From: an uncultured Actinomycetes bacterium
Lineage (GTDB): Bacteria; Actinomycetota; Actinomycetes; Nanopelagicales; Nanopelagicaceae
DNA length: 33,535 nt
Assembly (NCBI GenBank): GCA_903933585.1
Contig: CAIZKO010000116.1
Span: forward strand, 1 to 33,535
Direction of reading: 5' to 3'
A program made the translations under genes and the position numbers. Under the pieces are notes generated by a model, which worked only from the letters and a program-made list of their open reading frames with translations, had not been told where the DNA came from and did not search any database. How positions within the stretch are numbered: position 1 is the first letter of the stretch; each line of letters opens with the position of its first letter. This document shows, one piece after another, positions 7,979 to 15,903 of this stretch.

Positions 7979-8911
7979 TTACTTAGTTAAATCAGAGAGT
8001 TCGTTAATTTCGTCGCCCGAAAGTGCGGTGAAATTGACGATTTCCTTTAACTGCTCGACGGTGCGCGCACTCGCAATTGGAGTTGTAACACCAGGTTGCG
8101 CTGCTAGCCAACCAAGGGCGACTGAGGAAATAGATGTGCCGTGAGCCTTGGAGATCTCTTCTAACTTTGCAACAACTTTAAACCCACGCTCATTTTGATA
8201 GTCGGCGACTCCACTTGCGCGGACTGAATCAACGGTTGCACCCGGGCGGTATTTACCGGATAAGAATCCGCGAGCCAGACCAAAGAATGGAATTCCCGAG
8301 ATCCCTTCTGCCACAACAACAGGCGCGGCATCTTCTTCATATTCGTCTCGATGCAGCAAGTTGTACCAATTTTGTAGGGCAATGTACTGGGCGAAACCTT
8401 CGGATTTAGAAATATCTAGCGCCTCTTCCAACCGCTCACCGGTGTAATTGGATGCCGCGATGTAACGGACCTTCCCGGATTTCACCAAGGCATCAAATGT
8501 TTCCAAGGTTTCACGCAGGGGAACCGTCTTGTCATCTTCGTGGGCATAATAAATATCGATGTAATCGCTCTGCAGGGCGCGCAGTGAATCTTCAACGGCT
8601 GCGGTGATATTAGCGGCAGAGAGTCCAGGGCGAGTTGAAAGCTTTGCTACTTTGGTTGCGATGACGATCTCAGAGCGATTGCCGCGCTGCTTCATCCATT
8701 TGCCGAGGATTCGCTCACTATCGTGGCCGGTATTGCCTTCTTTCCACTCCGCATAGACATCGGCGGTATCGATGAAATTGCCGTTGTATTCGGTATACGC
8801 GTTGAGGACCGCTATTGACTGCTCTTCATCGGCGCTCCACCCTAATACATTTCCACCGAGACAGAGCGGGTGGACTTTGAGGTCGGTCTTGGCAAGGGGT
8901 ATATGGGTCAT
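7979..8911 (-). CDS. Aldo/keto reductase
   Basis: Starting from the ATG at 8911 (MTHIPLAKTDLKVHPLCLGGN) the product is 310 residues. The track's longer start at 8977 would run across the divergent gene's promoter. Catalytic tetrad residues are visible: Asp and Tyr in FIDTADVYAEW, Lys in IVIATKVA and His in YYAHEDD. GKVRYIAASNYTGE and the late PIASARTVEQLKE segment, which binds NADPH phosphate, are also typical. Substrate is unknown. Its stop lies three bases from the convergent export operon. A TAAACT box seven bases upstream of the ATG suggests a leaderless transcript. Confidence 0.88.
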   Translation of the reverse strand: MTHIPLAKTDLKVHPLCLGGNVLGWSADEEQSIAVLNAYTEYNGNFIDTADVYAEWKEGNTGHDSERILGKWMKQRGNRSEIVIATKVAKLSTRPGLSAANITAAVEDSLRALQSDYIDIYYAHEDDKTVPLRETLETFDALVKSGKVRYIAASNYTGERLEEALDISKSEGFAQYIALQNWYNLLHRDEYEEDAAPVVVAEGISGIPFFGLARGFLSGKYRPGATVDSVRASGVADYQNERGFKVVAKLEEISKAHGTSISSVALGWLAAQPGVTTPIASARTVEQLKEIVNFTALSGDEINELSDLTK

Positions 8912-8918
8912 GCGGAGA

Positions 8919-8924
8919 AGTTTA
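8919..8924 (-). promoter_or_regulatory. Candidate -10 element TAAACT for the aldo/keto reductase
   Basis: On the minus strand TAAACT ends seven bases before the ATG at 8911. Only 36 bases separate the two divergent start codons, so both promoters must share this stretch. Confidence 0.4.
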
Positions 8925-8935
8925 TGGCTCTCTAT

Positions 8936-8941
8936 TAGAGT
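8936..8941 (+). promoter_or_regulatory. Candidate -10 element TAGAGT for the HbpS-like gene
   Basis: TAGAGT is followed by six bases (GTGCAC) and then ATG 8948. The spacing favours ATG 8948 over the GTG at 8942 used by the track. Confidence 0.45.
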
Positions 8942-8947
8942 GTGCAC

Positions 8948-9433
8948 ATGACAACAGGGGGCTTCACGAGTGAACAACTAGAACTCGAAGAGCAGATTCT
9001 AGTTTTACCTCATTGCGACCTGAGAGATGCGGTATCAATTGGAGAGATCGCGGTAGAGATAGCCAAACGCGAATCCCTTGCAATCTCTATCGAAGTTCGC
9101 CTCGGCGAGTGGACGGTATTTCATACCGCGCTTCCTGGTGCTAAGCCTGATCAACCCTCATGGATCGCTCGCAAAGCTCGCGTAGTTCTTGCTACGGGAC
9201 ACTCCACGATGTTAGAGCGCGTAAAAGCCGAAGAAGCTGGATTCGATTGGTACGAGAAGTACGGCCTGCCGGAAGAGACGCACGCCATACACGGTGGCGG
9301 ATTACCACTGAATGTCACGGGTCAAGGTTTGCAGGGGATTTTACTCATTAGCGGACTACCTCAAGTAGAAGATCATCTCTTTGGCATCCGTGTAATCACC
9401 GAATTTTTGGCTCGCGCCGGGGAGAACGATTGA
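8948..9433 (+). CDS. HbpS/GlcG-like (UPF0303) domain protein
   Basis: The 161-residue protein matches the UPF0303 branch of the HbpS-like fold: FHTALPGAKPDQPSWIARK in the middle, then HAIHGGGLPLNV and a C-terminal ISGLPQVEDHLFGIRVI. These proteins are often annotated as haem-degrading or haem-binding because of HbpS, but that role is not shown for this branch. The stop overlaps the TTG start of the PfkB kinase, so it is co-translated with sugar genes, and a role linked to carbohydrate use is as likely as haem. It is divergent from the aldo/keto reductase. Confidence 0.75.
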   Translation: MTTGGFTSEQLELEEQILVLPHCDLRDAVSIGEIAVEIAKRESLAISIEVRLGEWTVFHTALPGAKPDQPSWIARKARVVLATGHSTMLERVKAEEAGFDWYEKYGLPEETHAIHGGGLPLNVTGQGLQGILLISGLPQVEDHLFGIRVITEFLARAGEND

Positions 9434-10332
9434 GTACGACTGTCTGGGTTGCAGGCGAAGTACTTATTGATCTCATCCCTAAAGATGGTGGGCGTGTAGC
9501 GATAGTCGGCGGTGGACCAGCCAATACTGCAAAGGCTCTGGCGCGTCTCGGTTTTGATTCTTACTTTATCGATGGAATATCTACCGACGCTTATGGTGAG
9601 CAAGCACGCGCCGAACTCTTGGCCGATGGCGTCAAACTCGATTACACCTTAAGTTCTAATAGTCCGACCTGTGTTGCCAACGTTTCTCTCGATGTAGATG
9701 GTGGCGCTACATATGAGTTTTTGATTGATGGGACTGCCACCTTTGACTTTAATGAGTCGTGGCTACCCGATCCGTCGAATCCACCGGCAGTCCTACATGT
9801 TGGAACACTGGCAACAATCGTTGAACCGGGGGCCACCAACCTCTTCAATTGGGCTGAGAAAGTTAAAGCGCCACTCGTCTTTGATCCCAATATCCGCACC
9901 TCGGTAGTCAGTGATCGTGCTCGCTACCTGGCCATCATGGAGAAATGGGCTGCAATCTCTTCGGTCATCAAGATGAGCGAAGACGACCTGGCTTGGCTCT
10001 ATCCCGACATGGATTTCAGAGCGGCGGCCGAGAATTTCATCAACGAGAAGACCCAACTGGTGGTGCTTACTCGAGGAGCCAGCGGCATGGATGGATATAC
10101 CGAGGATGGCGAGGTTTCAGTTCACGGAGTGAGCGTTGATGTGGTCGATACCGTTGGCGCCGGAGATACCGTGGGAGCGATCTTGGTTGAAGCGATCGTC
10201 AAGTACGGATTAGATAATCTTGTTGGAATTACTTTAGAAAAGGCGCTGCATCGAGCTGCACGAGCAGCCGCGATAACGTGTTCACGTGCAGGAGCAAATC
10301 CACCCACCTTCCAAGAGTTAGCGGGCTTCTAA
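9430..10332 (+). CDS. PfkB-family carbohydrate kinase (fructokinase-like)
   Basis: The 300-residue protein has both PfkB signatures: GGGPANTAKALARLG (~27) and the anion-hole motif DTVGAGDTVGA (~238) with the catalytic Asp. The N-terminal GEVLIDLIP is typical of fructokinase-type members, and FDPNIR marks the substrate region. It phosphorylates a sugar at the expense of ATP; fructose is plausible but not proven. The start is TTG overlapping the previous stop (TTGA), with GGGGAG five bases upstream. The aldose epimerase begins on its last base, which makes a three-gene sugar operon. Confidence 0.87.
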   Translation: MSTTVWVAGEVLIDLIPKDGGRVAIVGGGPANTAKALARLGFDSYFIDGISTDAYGEQARAELLADGVKLDYTLSSNSPTCVANVSLDVDGGATYEFLIDGTATFDFNESWLPDPSNPPAVLHVGTLATIVEPGATNLFNWAEKVKAPLVFDPNIRTSVVSDRARYLAIMEKWAAISSVIKMSEDDLAWLYPDMDFRAAAENFINEKTQLVVLTRGASGMDGYTEDGEVSVHGVSVDVVDTVGAGDTVGAILVEAIVKYGLDNLVGITLEKALHRAARAAAITCSRAGANPPTFQELAGF

Positions 10333-11099
10333 TGCAACATATCGATGGCGCAGAGATATCAGTTTCGATAGATCTTGATCAAGGTGGACGCATCGCTTCA
10401 TTGCAATGGCGCGATCTGCAATTTGCAGTGCCCTTTCGCGGAACTCCATTGTCATGGGGTTGGTATGCGATGGCTCCCTGGGCGGGACGCATTGATGAAG
10501 GTCTCGTCACCAGTGAATCTGGGATCGTGCATACCTTGCCAACAAGTTGGGCACCCCCGCATGCTATTCACGGTTATGGTTTTACAAGTTCGTGGGAAGA
10601 GACCGGTACTGGGCGTGCGCGGTTAGAACTCCCCGCGCCCTATAACGGTGCGGTAGTCGAGCAGACGATTGAGATTCTTGATGATGCAGTGCGTTGGATT
10701 TTGGAATACACGCCAAATGGTTGCGATCTACCAGCGTGGTTGGGTTTCCACCCTTGGTTTCCCCGCGAACTCGAACGTGGCGATGCCGCCGAAGTTGAAT
10801 TTACTGCTGGTCGCATGATGGTCCGCGATGAAGAAGGATTACCTACGGGAGAGTTTGTGCCACAGCCCAAAGAGCCGTGGGATGACTGCTTTGTTGATAT
10901 CAAGGGAGTTCCGTCGGTGGTCTGGCCGGGGGCGGCGCGTATTACAGTCGAATCTGATGCCCCATATTGGGTTGTCTATACAGAAGATAGTGATGGAGTG
11001 TGTTTGGAGCCACAGACCGCACCTCCCAATGCGCAAAATCTCGGTATAACTGGTGAGCACTACATTGAGGCTTTGTTTACCTTCTCGGAAGAGGTTTAG
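10332..11099 (+). CDS. Aldose 1-epimerase family protein (GalM-like)
   Basis: Starting from the ATG that shares one base with the kinase stop, the product is 255 residues (MQHIDGAEISVSID...). Family landmarks are PWAGRID, HAIHGYGFTSSWE (~74, substrate-binding His), WLGFHPWFPREL (~137, catalytic His) and CLEPQTAPPNA (~231, catalytic Glu). It interconverts alpha and beta anomers of a hexose. The track's start at 10278 lies inside the kinase gene and is unlikely. Its TAG stop is part of the -10 box of the following regulator gene. Confidence 0.87.
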   Translation: MQHIDGAEISVSIDLDQGGRIASLQWRDLQFAVPFRGTPLSWGWYAMAPWAGRIDEGLVTSESGIVHTLPTSWAPPHAIHGYGFTSSWEETGTGRARLELPAPYNGAVVEQTIEILDDAVRWILEYTPNGCDLPAWLGFHPWFPRELERGDAAEVEFTAGRMMVRDEEGLPTGEFVPQPKEPWDDCFVDIKGVPSVVWPGAARITVESDAPYWVVYTEDSDGVCLEPQTAPPNAQNLGITGEHYIEALFTFSEEV

Positions 11100-11102
11100 G
11101 CT
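11097..11102 (+). promoter_or_regulatory. Candidate -10 element TAGGCT overlapping the upstream stop codon
   Basis: The TAG stop of the epimerase gene is the first half of TAGGCT, which lies exactly six bases before the ATG of the Fur-family gene. Confidence 0.45.
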
Positions 11103-11108
11103 AGGGCA

Positions 11109-11525
11109 ATGGTTGAACAGAATGAACTACGAGAAAAAGGACTGCGCTTAACCCCGCAGCGCGAATTGGTTTTGCAGGCGGTCCGCGATCTGGGGCATGC
11201 AACTCCCGAAGAGGTCGCAAATAAGATTCACATTACCCACCCCGGCATCAATCTCTCCACGGTGTATCGCAACCTGGAAACTTTAGAGAATGTTGGACTT
11301 GTTCAACACACCCATCTGGGCCACGGTGGTGCGACCTATCACGCAGCTGAAGAGTTAACTCACCTCCACCTTGTATGTGGGATCTGTGGAGTCGTCGGCG
11401 ATGCTCCTATCGAAACAGCCGCAAACTTTGTACAACAACTAGCAGATGATTACGGTTTCAAGACCGATGTCACTCACTTTGCAATTTACGGCACCTGCGC
11501 CGCTTGCGCCGCTCTAACAAATTAA
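11109..11525 (+). CDS. Fur-family metal- or peroxide-responsive repressor
   Basis: The 138-residue protein has the winged-helix DNA-binding half (LTPQRELVLQAVRDLGHATPEEV, INLSTVYRNLETLENVGLV) and the metal-binding half with HLHLVCGICG. A second CxxC near the C-terminus (GTCAAC) completes a structural zinc site. Whether it senses iron, zinc, nickel or peroxide cannot be told from these motifs. The downstream YgfZ gene, a folate protein of iron-sulfur maintenance, gives weak support for an iron or redox link; a similar Fur-YgfZ neighbourhood occurs in other actinobacteria. Confidence 0.9.
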   Translation: MVEQNELREKGLRLTPQRELVLQAVRDLGHATPEEVANKIHITHPGINLSTVYRNLETLENVGLVQHTHLGHGGATYHAAEELTHLHLVCGICGVVGDAPIETAANFVQQLADDYGFKTDVTHFAIYGTCAACAALTN

Positions 11526-11528
11526 TCT

Positions 11529-12440
11529 ATGAGCGCTGTTCTCGTTGAATCAGGTTTAGATGAAGGTGCCATATGGCACTTTGGCGAACCCAATCAGGAA
11601 CAACGAGTGCTCGCTGCAGGAAATGGCTGGGCGGATCTCTCGCATCGCGCGGTTATAAGTATCTCTGGAAAAGATCGCACTACGTGGATCAATGACATGA
11701 TGACGCAAGAGCTTCTTACGCTGGCTACAGGCGAATGGACTGAGACACTTCTCTTAGATGCCCAAGGCCATATCGAACAACAGATATTTATGGTCGATGA
11801 TGGTGAAACAATGTGGATGCATACCGAAGCGGTTAAGGCCGCAGAGTTACTTACCTATTTAAACAAGATGAAATTTATGCTTGATGTGGATGTTCAAGAT
11901 CGCGGATCGGAATTTGCCGTGCTGCGCGCACCGGGAGCTGCAGATAAATTTGGTGGACCTTATGCGCTCGTTCCTCGCGCTGAACTTTCGGCTTTAACGT
12001 CGGCCTATAAGAGCGCGGGACATCTGCAAGTTGGCATGTGGGCGTTGGAAGCAGAACGTATCGCAGCCGGACGTGCTCGTATCTTGCTTGAGAGCGATCA
12101 CAAATCAATTCCCAACGAGTTGGGCTTCTTGCACACTGCGGTTCATATGAACAAGGGTTGCTATCGCGGACAAGAGACGGTGGCCAAGGTATTTAATTTG
12201 GGCCATCCGCCACGTCGTCTCGTCTTGCTCCATCTTGATGGCACCATGGTGCACATGCCCGAACATGGCGCAAAGGTGACACTTGATGGCAAGGAGATCG
12301 GCTTCATCGGCTCTATGGCGCGCCACTTTGAGCTAGGGCCTATCGCTCTTGCGGTAATCAAGCGCACCGTTCCCGTTGGTGCCACCCTAGATATCGATGG
12401 GGTGGCCGCCACTCAGGAAGTACTTGTAGCAGCCGAATAG
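11529..12440 (+). CDS. ygfZ: Folate-binding protein YgfZ (GcvT-like, Fe-S maintenance)
   Basis: The 303-residue protein carries the diagnostic K-G-C-Y-x-G-Q-E motif (MNKGCYRGQETVAKV, ~209) that separates YgfZ from the glycine-cleavage T protein. The N-terminal WADLSHRAVISISGKDRTTWIND resembles GcvT. YgfZ uses tetrahydrofolate and supports repair or assembly of certain [4Fe-4S] enzymes such as MiaB. The gene starts three bases behind the Fur-family gene and is followed within ten bases by the peptidase. ATG 11529 is the natural start. Confidence 0.92.
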   Translation: MSAVLVESGLDEGAIWHFGEPNQEQRVLAAGNGWADLSHRAVISISGKDRTTWINDMMTQELLTLATGEWTETLLLDAQGHIEQQIFMVDDGETMWMHTEAVKAAELLTYLNKMKFMLDVDVQDRGSEFAVLRAPGAADKFGGPYALVPRAELSALTSAYKSAGHLQVGMWALEAERIAAGRARILLESDHKSIPNELGFLHTAVHMNKGCYRGQETVAKVFNLGHPPRRLVLLHLDGTMVHMPEHGAKVTLDGKEIGFIGSMARHFELGPIALAVIKRTVPVGATLDIDGVAATQEVLVAAE

Positions 12441-12443
12441 GAT
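12438..12443 (+). promoter_or_regulatory. Candidate -10 element TAGGAT overlapping the ygfZ stop
   Basis: TAGGAT contains the TAG stop of ygfZ and lies seven bases before ATG 12451, which favours that ATG over the GTG at 12445. Confidence 0.4.
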
Positions 12444-12450
12444 TGTGGCT

Positions 12451-14496
12451 ATGAGCCTAGATCCAAAGAACCCCTTTGCCGCAGTCAGCACCCTCGAATA
12501 CGAGATGCCCCCTTTTGCATTAATCAAGGATGAGCATTACCTCCCCGCCTTTTATGGCGGCATGGAGGAGCAGCTTGCAGAAGTTGATGCGATTATCGCT
12601 CAGCCTGATGTCACCTTTGAAAATACCATCGTCGCTCTGGAAAAGAGCGGGAGGACGCTACTTCGCGTAACGCTGGTCTTCTTCAATAAATCTTCGAGTG
12701 ATACCTCTGATCTGCTCGACGCTATAGAAGAAGAGATCGCTCCCAAGTTGGCAGCGCACTCTGATGCAATAAAATTAAATCCACTGCTCTGGTCGCGTGT
12801 CGTGAAAATTTACAACGATCGTTCGACCCTGGGGCTGGAACCCGAAGATTTACGGCTGGTTGAGTTGTACTACAAAGATTTCCATTTTGCAGGTGCACAC
12901 CTAAATTCAGAGGAGCGAGTAGAGCTAAAAACTCTGAACGAAGAACTCTCCAAACTGGAAGCCGAGTTCTCGCGGAAAGTTTTGGCTGACACCAACGACT
13001 CTGCAATCGTTGTGGATTCAATTGCCGAACTCTCCGGGTTGAGCGATAACGAGATCGCGGGAGCGAAGGCAGCGGCCGAGGCACGTGGCTTGAACGATAA
13101 GTATTTGATTGATGCAGTTAATTACAGTGGTAATCCCGCACTAGCAACTCTGACTAATCGCGATATGCGCGAACGGATTATGCAGGCCTCCTTGGCGCGC
13201 TCAAATCGTGATAATGAAAATGACACGAAGTCTGTGCTTGTTGCAATGACTAAGTTGCGCGCTCGTCGCGCCACCCTCTTTGGAGCGAAGAGCCATGCCG
13301 AATACATCACGAGCGAGAACACCGCGAAATCTCCCGAGAACATTCACGTCATGCTCCGTAAAATTGCGAAATCTGCAGCTGCTAATGTCAAGAAGGAGGG
13401 TGAAGTACTACAAGAGGCTATTAACGCGGCGGGCGAGGCTTTCAGCCTGCAGAGTTGGGATTGGGATGTGTATTCCGAGTTGGTCCGCGCCGAGAAGTAT
13501 CAGGTGGATACCGCGGCGCTGAAACCCTACTTCGAGCTAGAAAAGACCTTGTGGGATGGCGTCTTCTTTGCAGCAACCAAACTCTTTGGCGTCACCTTTA
13601 AAGAGCGTCCAGATATCGTTACATACCATCCCGAGGCGCGCGCCTTTGAGGTGAATAATGAGGATGGTTCCAAGCTGGGCCTCTTTATCGGAGATTTCTA
13701 TACCCGTGACTCTAAGCGTGGCGGCGCGTGGATGAACAACCTGGTCGATCAGAACTTTCTCTTTGGTCAACTGCCAGTCGTCGTTAACAATCTCAACATT
13801 GTTAAGCCTCCAGAGGGTGAACCGACGCTCTTATCCTTTGATTTCCTCACCACCTTGTTCCACGAATTCGGCCATGCACTCCACGGGCTCTTCTCGCAGG
13901 CTAAATACCCGCGAACCTCCGGTACAAATGTGGAGCGCGACTTCGTAGAATTTCCCTCACAAGTAAATGAGATGTGGATCTTCTGGCCAGAAGTAGTCAA
14001 TAACTTTGCGGTGCATTATCAAACTGGCGAAAAGTTGCCGCAATCGATTATCGACAATATCGAGAACTCATCAACCTTTAACCAAGGATTTGAGACCTCG
14101 TCCTATTTGCAAGCAGCCATCTTGGATTTGGCGCTTCATCAGATTCCCGATGGATATGAGATCGACGATGTAGTTGCCTTTGAAAGCAAAGCGATTGCTG
14201 ATTACGGCCTGGATTATGCGCCGGTTCCAACTCGTTATCGCTCAACCTACTTCTCACATATCTTTGCTGGAGGCTATTCCTCTGGTTACTACGGTTACAT
14301 CTGGTCGGAAATTTTGGATGCAGATACCGTCGATTGGTTTAAGGAGAATGGCGGCTTAACCCGTGCCAATGGCGATCACTTTCGGCGCGAATTATTGGGT
14401 CGCGGTGGCACCATTGATTCGATGCAGATGTATCGCAACTTTCGCGGCCGTGATGCCTCCATTGCACCATTACTTAAGCGCAGAGGCTTGAACTGA
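12451..14496 (+). CDS. M3-family metallopeptidase (oligopeptidase A / dipeptidyl carboxypeptidase type)
   Basis: From ATG 12451 the protein has 681 residues, the usual size for bacterial Dcp/PrlC enzymes. The zinc motif is LFHEFGHALHG (~469), and the third ligand Glu lies in RDFVEFPSQVNE about 25 residues further on. The YSSGYYGYIWSEILDAD segment near residue 610 is the conserved substrate-binding Tyr/Gly loop. It should be a cytosolic enzyme that breaks down short peptides, since no signal peptide is visible. Its stop codon overlaps the apparent CTG start of the next gene (CTGA). Confidence 0.92.
   Translation: MSLDPKNPFAAVSTLEYEMPPFALIKDEHYLPAFYGGMEEQLAEVDAIIAQPDVTFENTIVALEKSGRTLLRVTLVFFNKSSSDTSDLLDAIEEEIAPKLAAHSDAIKLNPLLWSRVVKIYNDRSTLGLEPEDLRLVELYYKDFHFAGAHLNSEERVELKTLNEELSKLEAEFSRKVLADTNDSAIVVDSIAELSGLSDNEIAGAKAAAEARGLNDKYLIDAVNYSGNPALATLTNRDMRERIMQASLARSNRDNENDTKSVLVAMTKLRARRATLFGAKSHAEYITSENTAKSPENIHVMLRKIAKSAAANVKKEGEVLQEAINAAGEAFSLQSWDWDVYSELVRAEKYQVDTAALKPYFELEKTLWDGVFFAATKLFGVTFKERPDIVTYHPEARAFEVNNEDGSKLGLFIGDFYTRDSKRGGAWMNNLVDQNFLFGQLPVVVNNLNIVKPPEGEPTLLSFDFLTTLFHEFGHALHGLFSQAKYPRTSGTNVERDFVEFPSQVNEMWIFWPEVVNNFAVHYQTGEKLPQSIIDNIENSSTFNQGFETSSYLQAAILDLALHQIPDGYEIDDVVAFESKAIADYGLDYAPVPTRYRSTYFSHIFAGGYSSGYYGYIWSEILDADTVDWFKENGGLTRANGDHFRRELLGRGGTIDSMQMYRNFRGRDASIAPLLKRRGLN
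14482..14486 (+). promoter_or_regulatory. Ribosome binding site AGAGG for a CTG start
   Basis: AGAGG inside the last codons of the peptidase gene is six bases before CTG 14493, an ideal spacing. No ATG, GTG or TTG exists in that frame between the stop at 14475 and TTG 14700. Confidence 0.6.
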
Positions 14497-15401
14497 AGCT
14501 ATCTATCCCAGTAAGCCCGCTATTCATTGCACTATTAGCGGGCTTATTTTTTGCTAACTTTCCACGATTTACCGCCTGGGCGAAACCCGTCTTAGATTTT
14601 TCGGCGAAGCGCTTACTCCGCGTCGGAGTAGCTCTCCTGGGCTTTCAAATCACCTTCCACAAGTTTGCCGATATTGGACTTAAGGGCTTCGTAGCGATCT
14701 TGGCCGTCGTCATCTTGACCTTCTTTACCGTGCGCACATCTGCCCGGTACTTCGGATTGTCTCCCGATCTTGCTCTGTTGATTGCTGGCGGATTTTCAAT
14801 CTGTGGAGCATCAGCGGTAACCGCTATCGGTGCCTCGAAGAAGAGTCGCAGTGAAGATATCTCTTATGCCGTGGGAATAGTTACATTGTGCGGAACCTTA
14901 TCGATCTTTGCCATACCACCGATCGCGAAAGCTCTACATCTCACTCACCGTATAACAGGTGCGTGGATCGGGGCGGCGGTACATGACATCGGTCAGGTGG
15001 TAGCAACGGCATCGGTCGTGGGTGGAACAACGCTCTCTTATGCGGTCATTTCCAAATTGGCCCGCGTGGTTTTACTCGCACCGCTCTTAGTATTGATCAA
15101 TCTAAAACAGAGCGATAATTCGATACCACGCTCAAAGTTTTCTATCACCACCTGGCTACCACCATTTATTCTGGCCTTCATCGCTATCGCCATCTTCAAC
15201 AATCAAGTGCATCTATCAGTCGGAACAACAAATCTTTTGATCAATATCTCTAAAGCGCTCTTATCTGCGGGTCTCTTTGCGATGGCGACACATGTAAAGT
15301 GGCGACAGATTCGCGCGATCGGTTCTAAGCCACTTCTCTTTGGTTTATCTGCCTGGCTGATCTGCGGCGCATTTTCGCTCCTGATAATCCGAGTGATTTA
15401 A
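14493..15401 (+). CDS. YeiH/UPF0324-type (putative sulfate exporter family) membrane protein, apparent CTG start
   Basis: The track begins this gene at TTG 14700, but the frame stays open and clearly coding for 69 further codons (SPLFIALLAGLFFANF, FSAKRLLRVGVALLGFQITF), which match the N-terminal helices of the YeiH family. From CTG 14493 the product is 302 residues, slightly short for the family (~330-350). Downstream landmarks are IAGGFSICGASAVTAIGA and WIGAAVHDIGQVVATASV, with about nine or ten helices. The name sulfate exporter is by homology and transport is not established. A DsrE-like sulfur protein is convergent and overlaps by four bases. Confidence 0.85.
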   Translation: MKLSIPVSPLFIALLAGLFFANFPRFTAWAKPVLDFSAKRLLRVGVALLGFQITFHKFADIGLKGFVAILAVVILTFFTVRTSARYFGLSPDLALLIAGGFSICGASAVTAIGASKKSRSEDISYAVGIVTLCGTLSIFAIPPIAKALHLTHRITGAWIGAAVHDIGQVVATASVVGGTTLSYAVISKLARVVLLAPLLVLINLKQSDNSIPRSKFSITTWLPPFILAFIAIAIFNNQVHLSVGTTNLLINISKALLSAGLFAMATHVKWRQIRAIGSKPLLFGLSAWLICGAFSLLIIRVI

Positions 15402-15757
15402 TAAACTAGCGCTTGCACACCGTCGGCCATAATCTCTTCAACAAAGGATGCAGAACCCATGATGGAGATTCCTGGCAGTAGGTCATTTTCGGTGATACCA
15501 CGTCGAACTGCGCACTGCGTGCACAGGGTGATTGTTCCGCCAGCAAGAATCGCATCGCGCAATTGATCGAGCGCGGCAGAGTGCGGCAGCGTGAACTCTT
15601 CGCAGCGTCCCGGCAGCGCAAAATATGATGCTTCGCTAGTAAGCCAGAGCGAAACTTCAAATCCGCTCGCCAAAGCCGTTGCAGCTACCGTGAATGCTTG
15701 GGCGGCGCGCTCTGGATCGTCGGTGCCACTCATAGCCTTGACGACCAACTTCTTCAT
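15398..15757 (-). CDS. DsrE/DsrF-like family protein
   Basis: The 119-residue protein has the DsrE fold pattern: N-terminal VVKAMSGTDDPERAAQAFTVAATAL, a central LWLTSEASYFAL and a late TLCTQCAVRRGI carrying Cys79 and Cys82. In the family a cysteine in this loop can bind persulfide sulfur, so a sulfur-relay or redox role is possible, though many members have no known job. It lies opposite the YeiH gene, its stop overlapping the other's. A TACGAT box six bases before the ATG suggests a leaderless transcript from a shared palindromic promoter. Confidence 0.75.
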   Translation of the reverse strand: MKKLVVKAMSGTDDPERAAQAFTVAATALASGFEVSLWLTSEASYFALPGRCEEFTLPHSAALDQLRDAILAGGTITLCTQCAVRRGITENDLLPGISIMGSASFVEEIMADGVQALVY

Positions 15758-15762
15758 AAATC

Positions 15763-15781
15763 AATCGTAACGGTTACGATT
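15763..15781. promoter_or_regulatory. Perfect 19-bp palindrome forming a symmetric divergent promoter
   Basis: AATCGTAAC-g-GTTACGATT is a perfect inverted repeat. Each arm contains TACGAT read outward, and each TACGAT is exactly six bases from a start codon (ATG 15757 on minus, GTG 15787 on plus). The two -10 boxes are thus mirror images, with both genes probably leaderless. It could also be a repressor operator. Confidence 0.6.
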
Positions 15782-15786
15782 ATCGC

Positions 15787-15903
15787 GTGGTGACTGTCAG
15801 CTCTATAGCGTTAATTGCCGGCTCAGTCGCCTTTGGTCTATTCCTTATTATCTTTGGAGTCCGTGGCGCAGTACGGCTGTGGCGGCAAGAAAGGGCTGAG
15901 TAA
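15787..15903 (+). CDS. Small single-helix membrane peptide (38 aa), absent from the ORF track
   Basis: GTG GTG ACT GTC... encodes 38 residues and ends in TAA immediately before the ATG of the next gene. The peptide has one hydrophobic helix (SIALIAGSVAFGLFLIIFGV) followed by a basic amphipathic end (RGAVRLWRQERAE), which implies an inside C-terminus. The start is supported by the TACGAT box six bases upstream, and GTG 15790 is an alternative. The tight coupling to the nitrobindin-like gene suggests one transcript. No family is recognised. Confidence 0.65.
   Translation: MVTVSSIALIAGSVAFGLFLIIFGVRGAVRLWRQERAE

Noticed and set aside
8942-8947. GTG 8942 as start of the UPF0303 gene
   Set aside because: It lies directly against the TAGAGT box; ATG 8948 has the spacing seen at other genes.
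14700-14702. TTG 14700 as start of the YeiH-type gene
   Set aside because: It would drop two conserved N-terminal helices that are clearly encoded upstream in frame.
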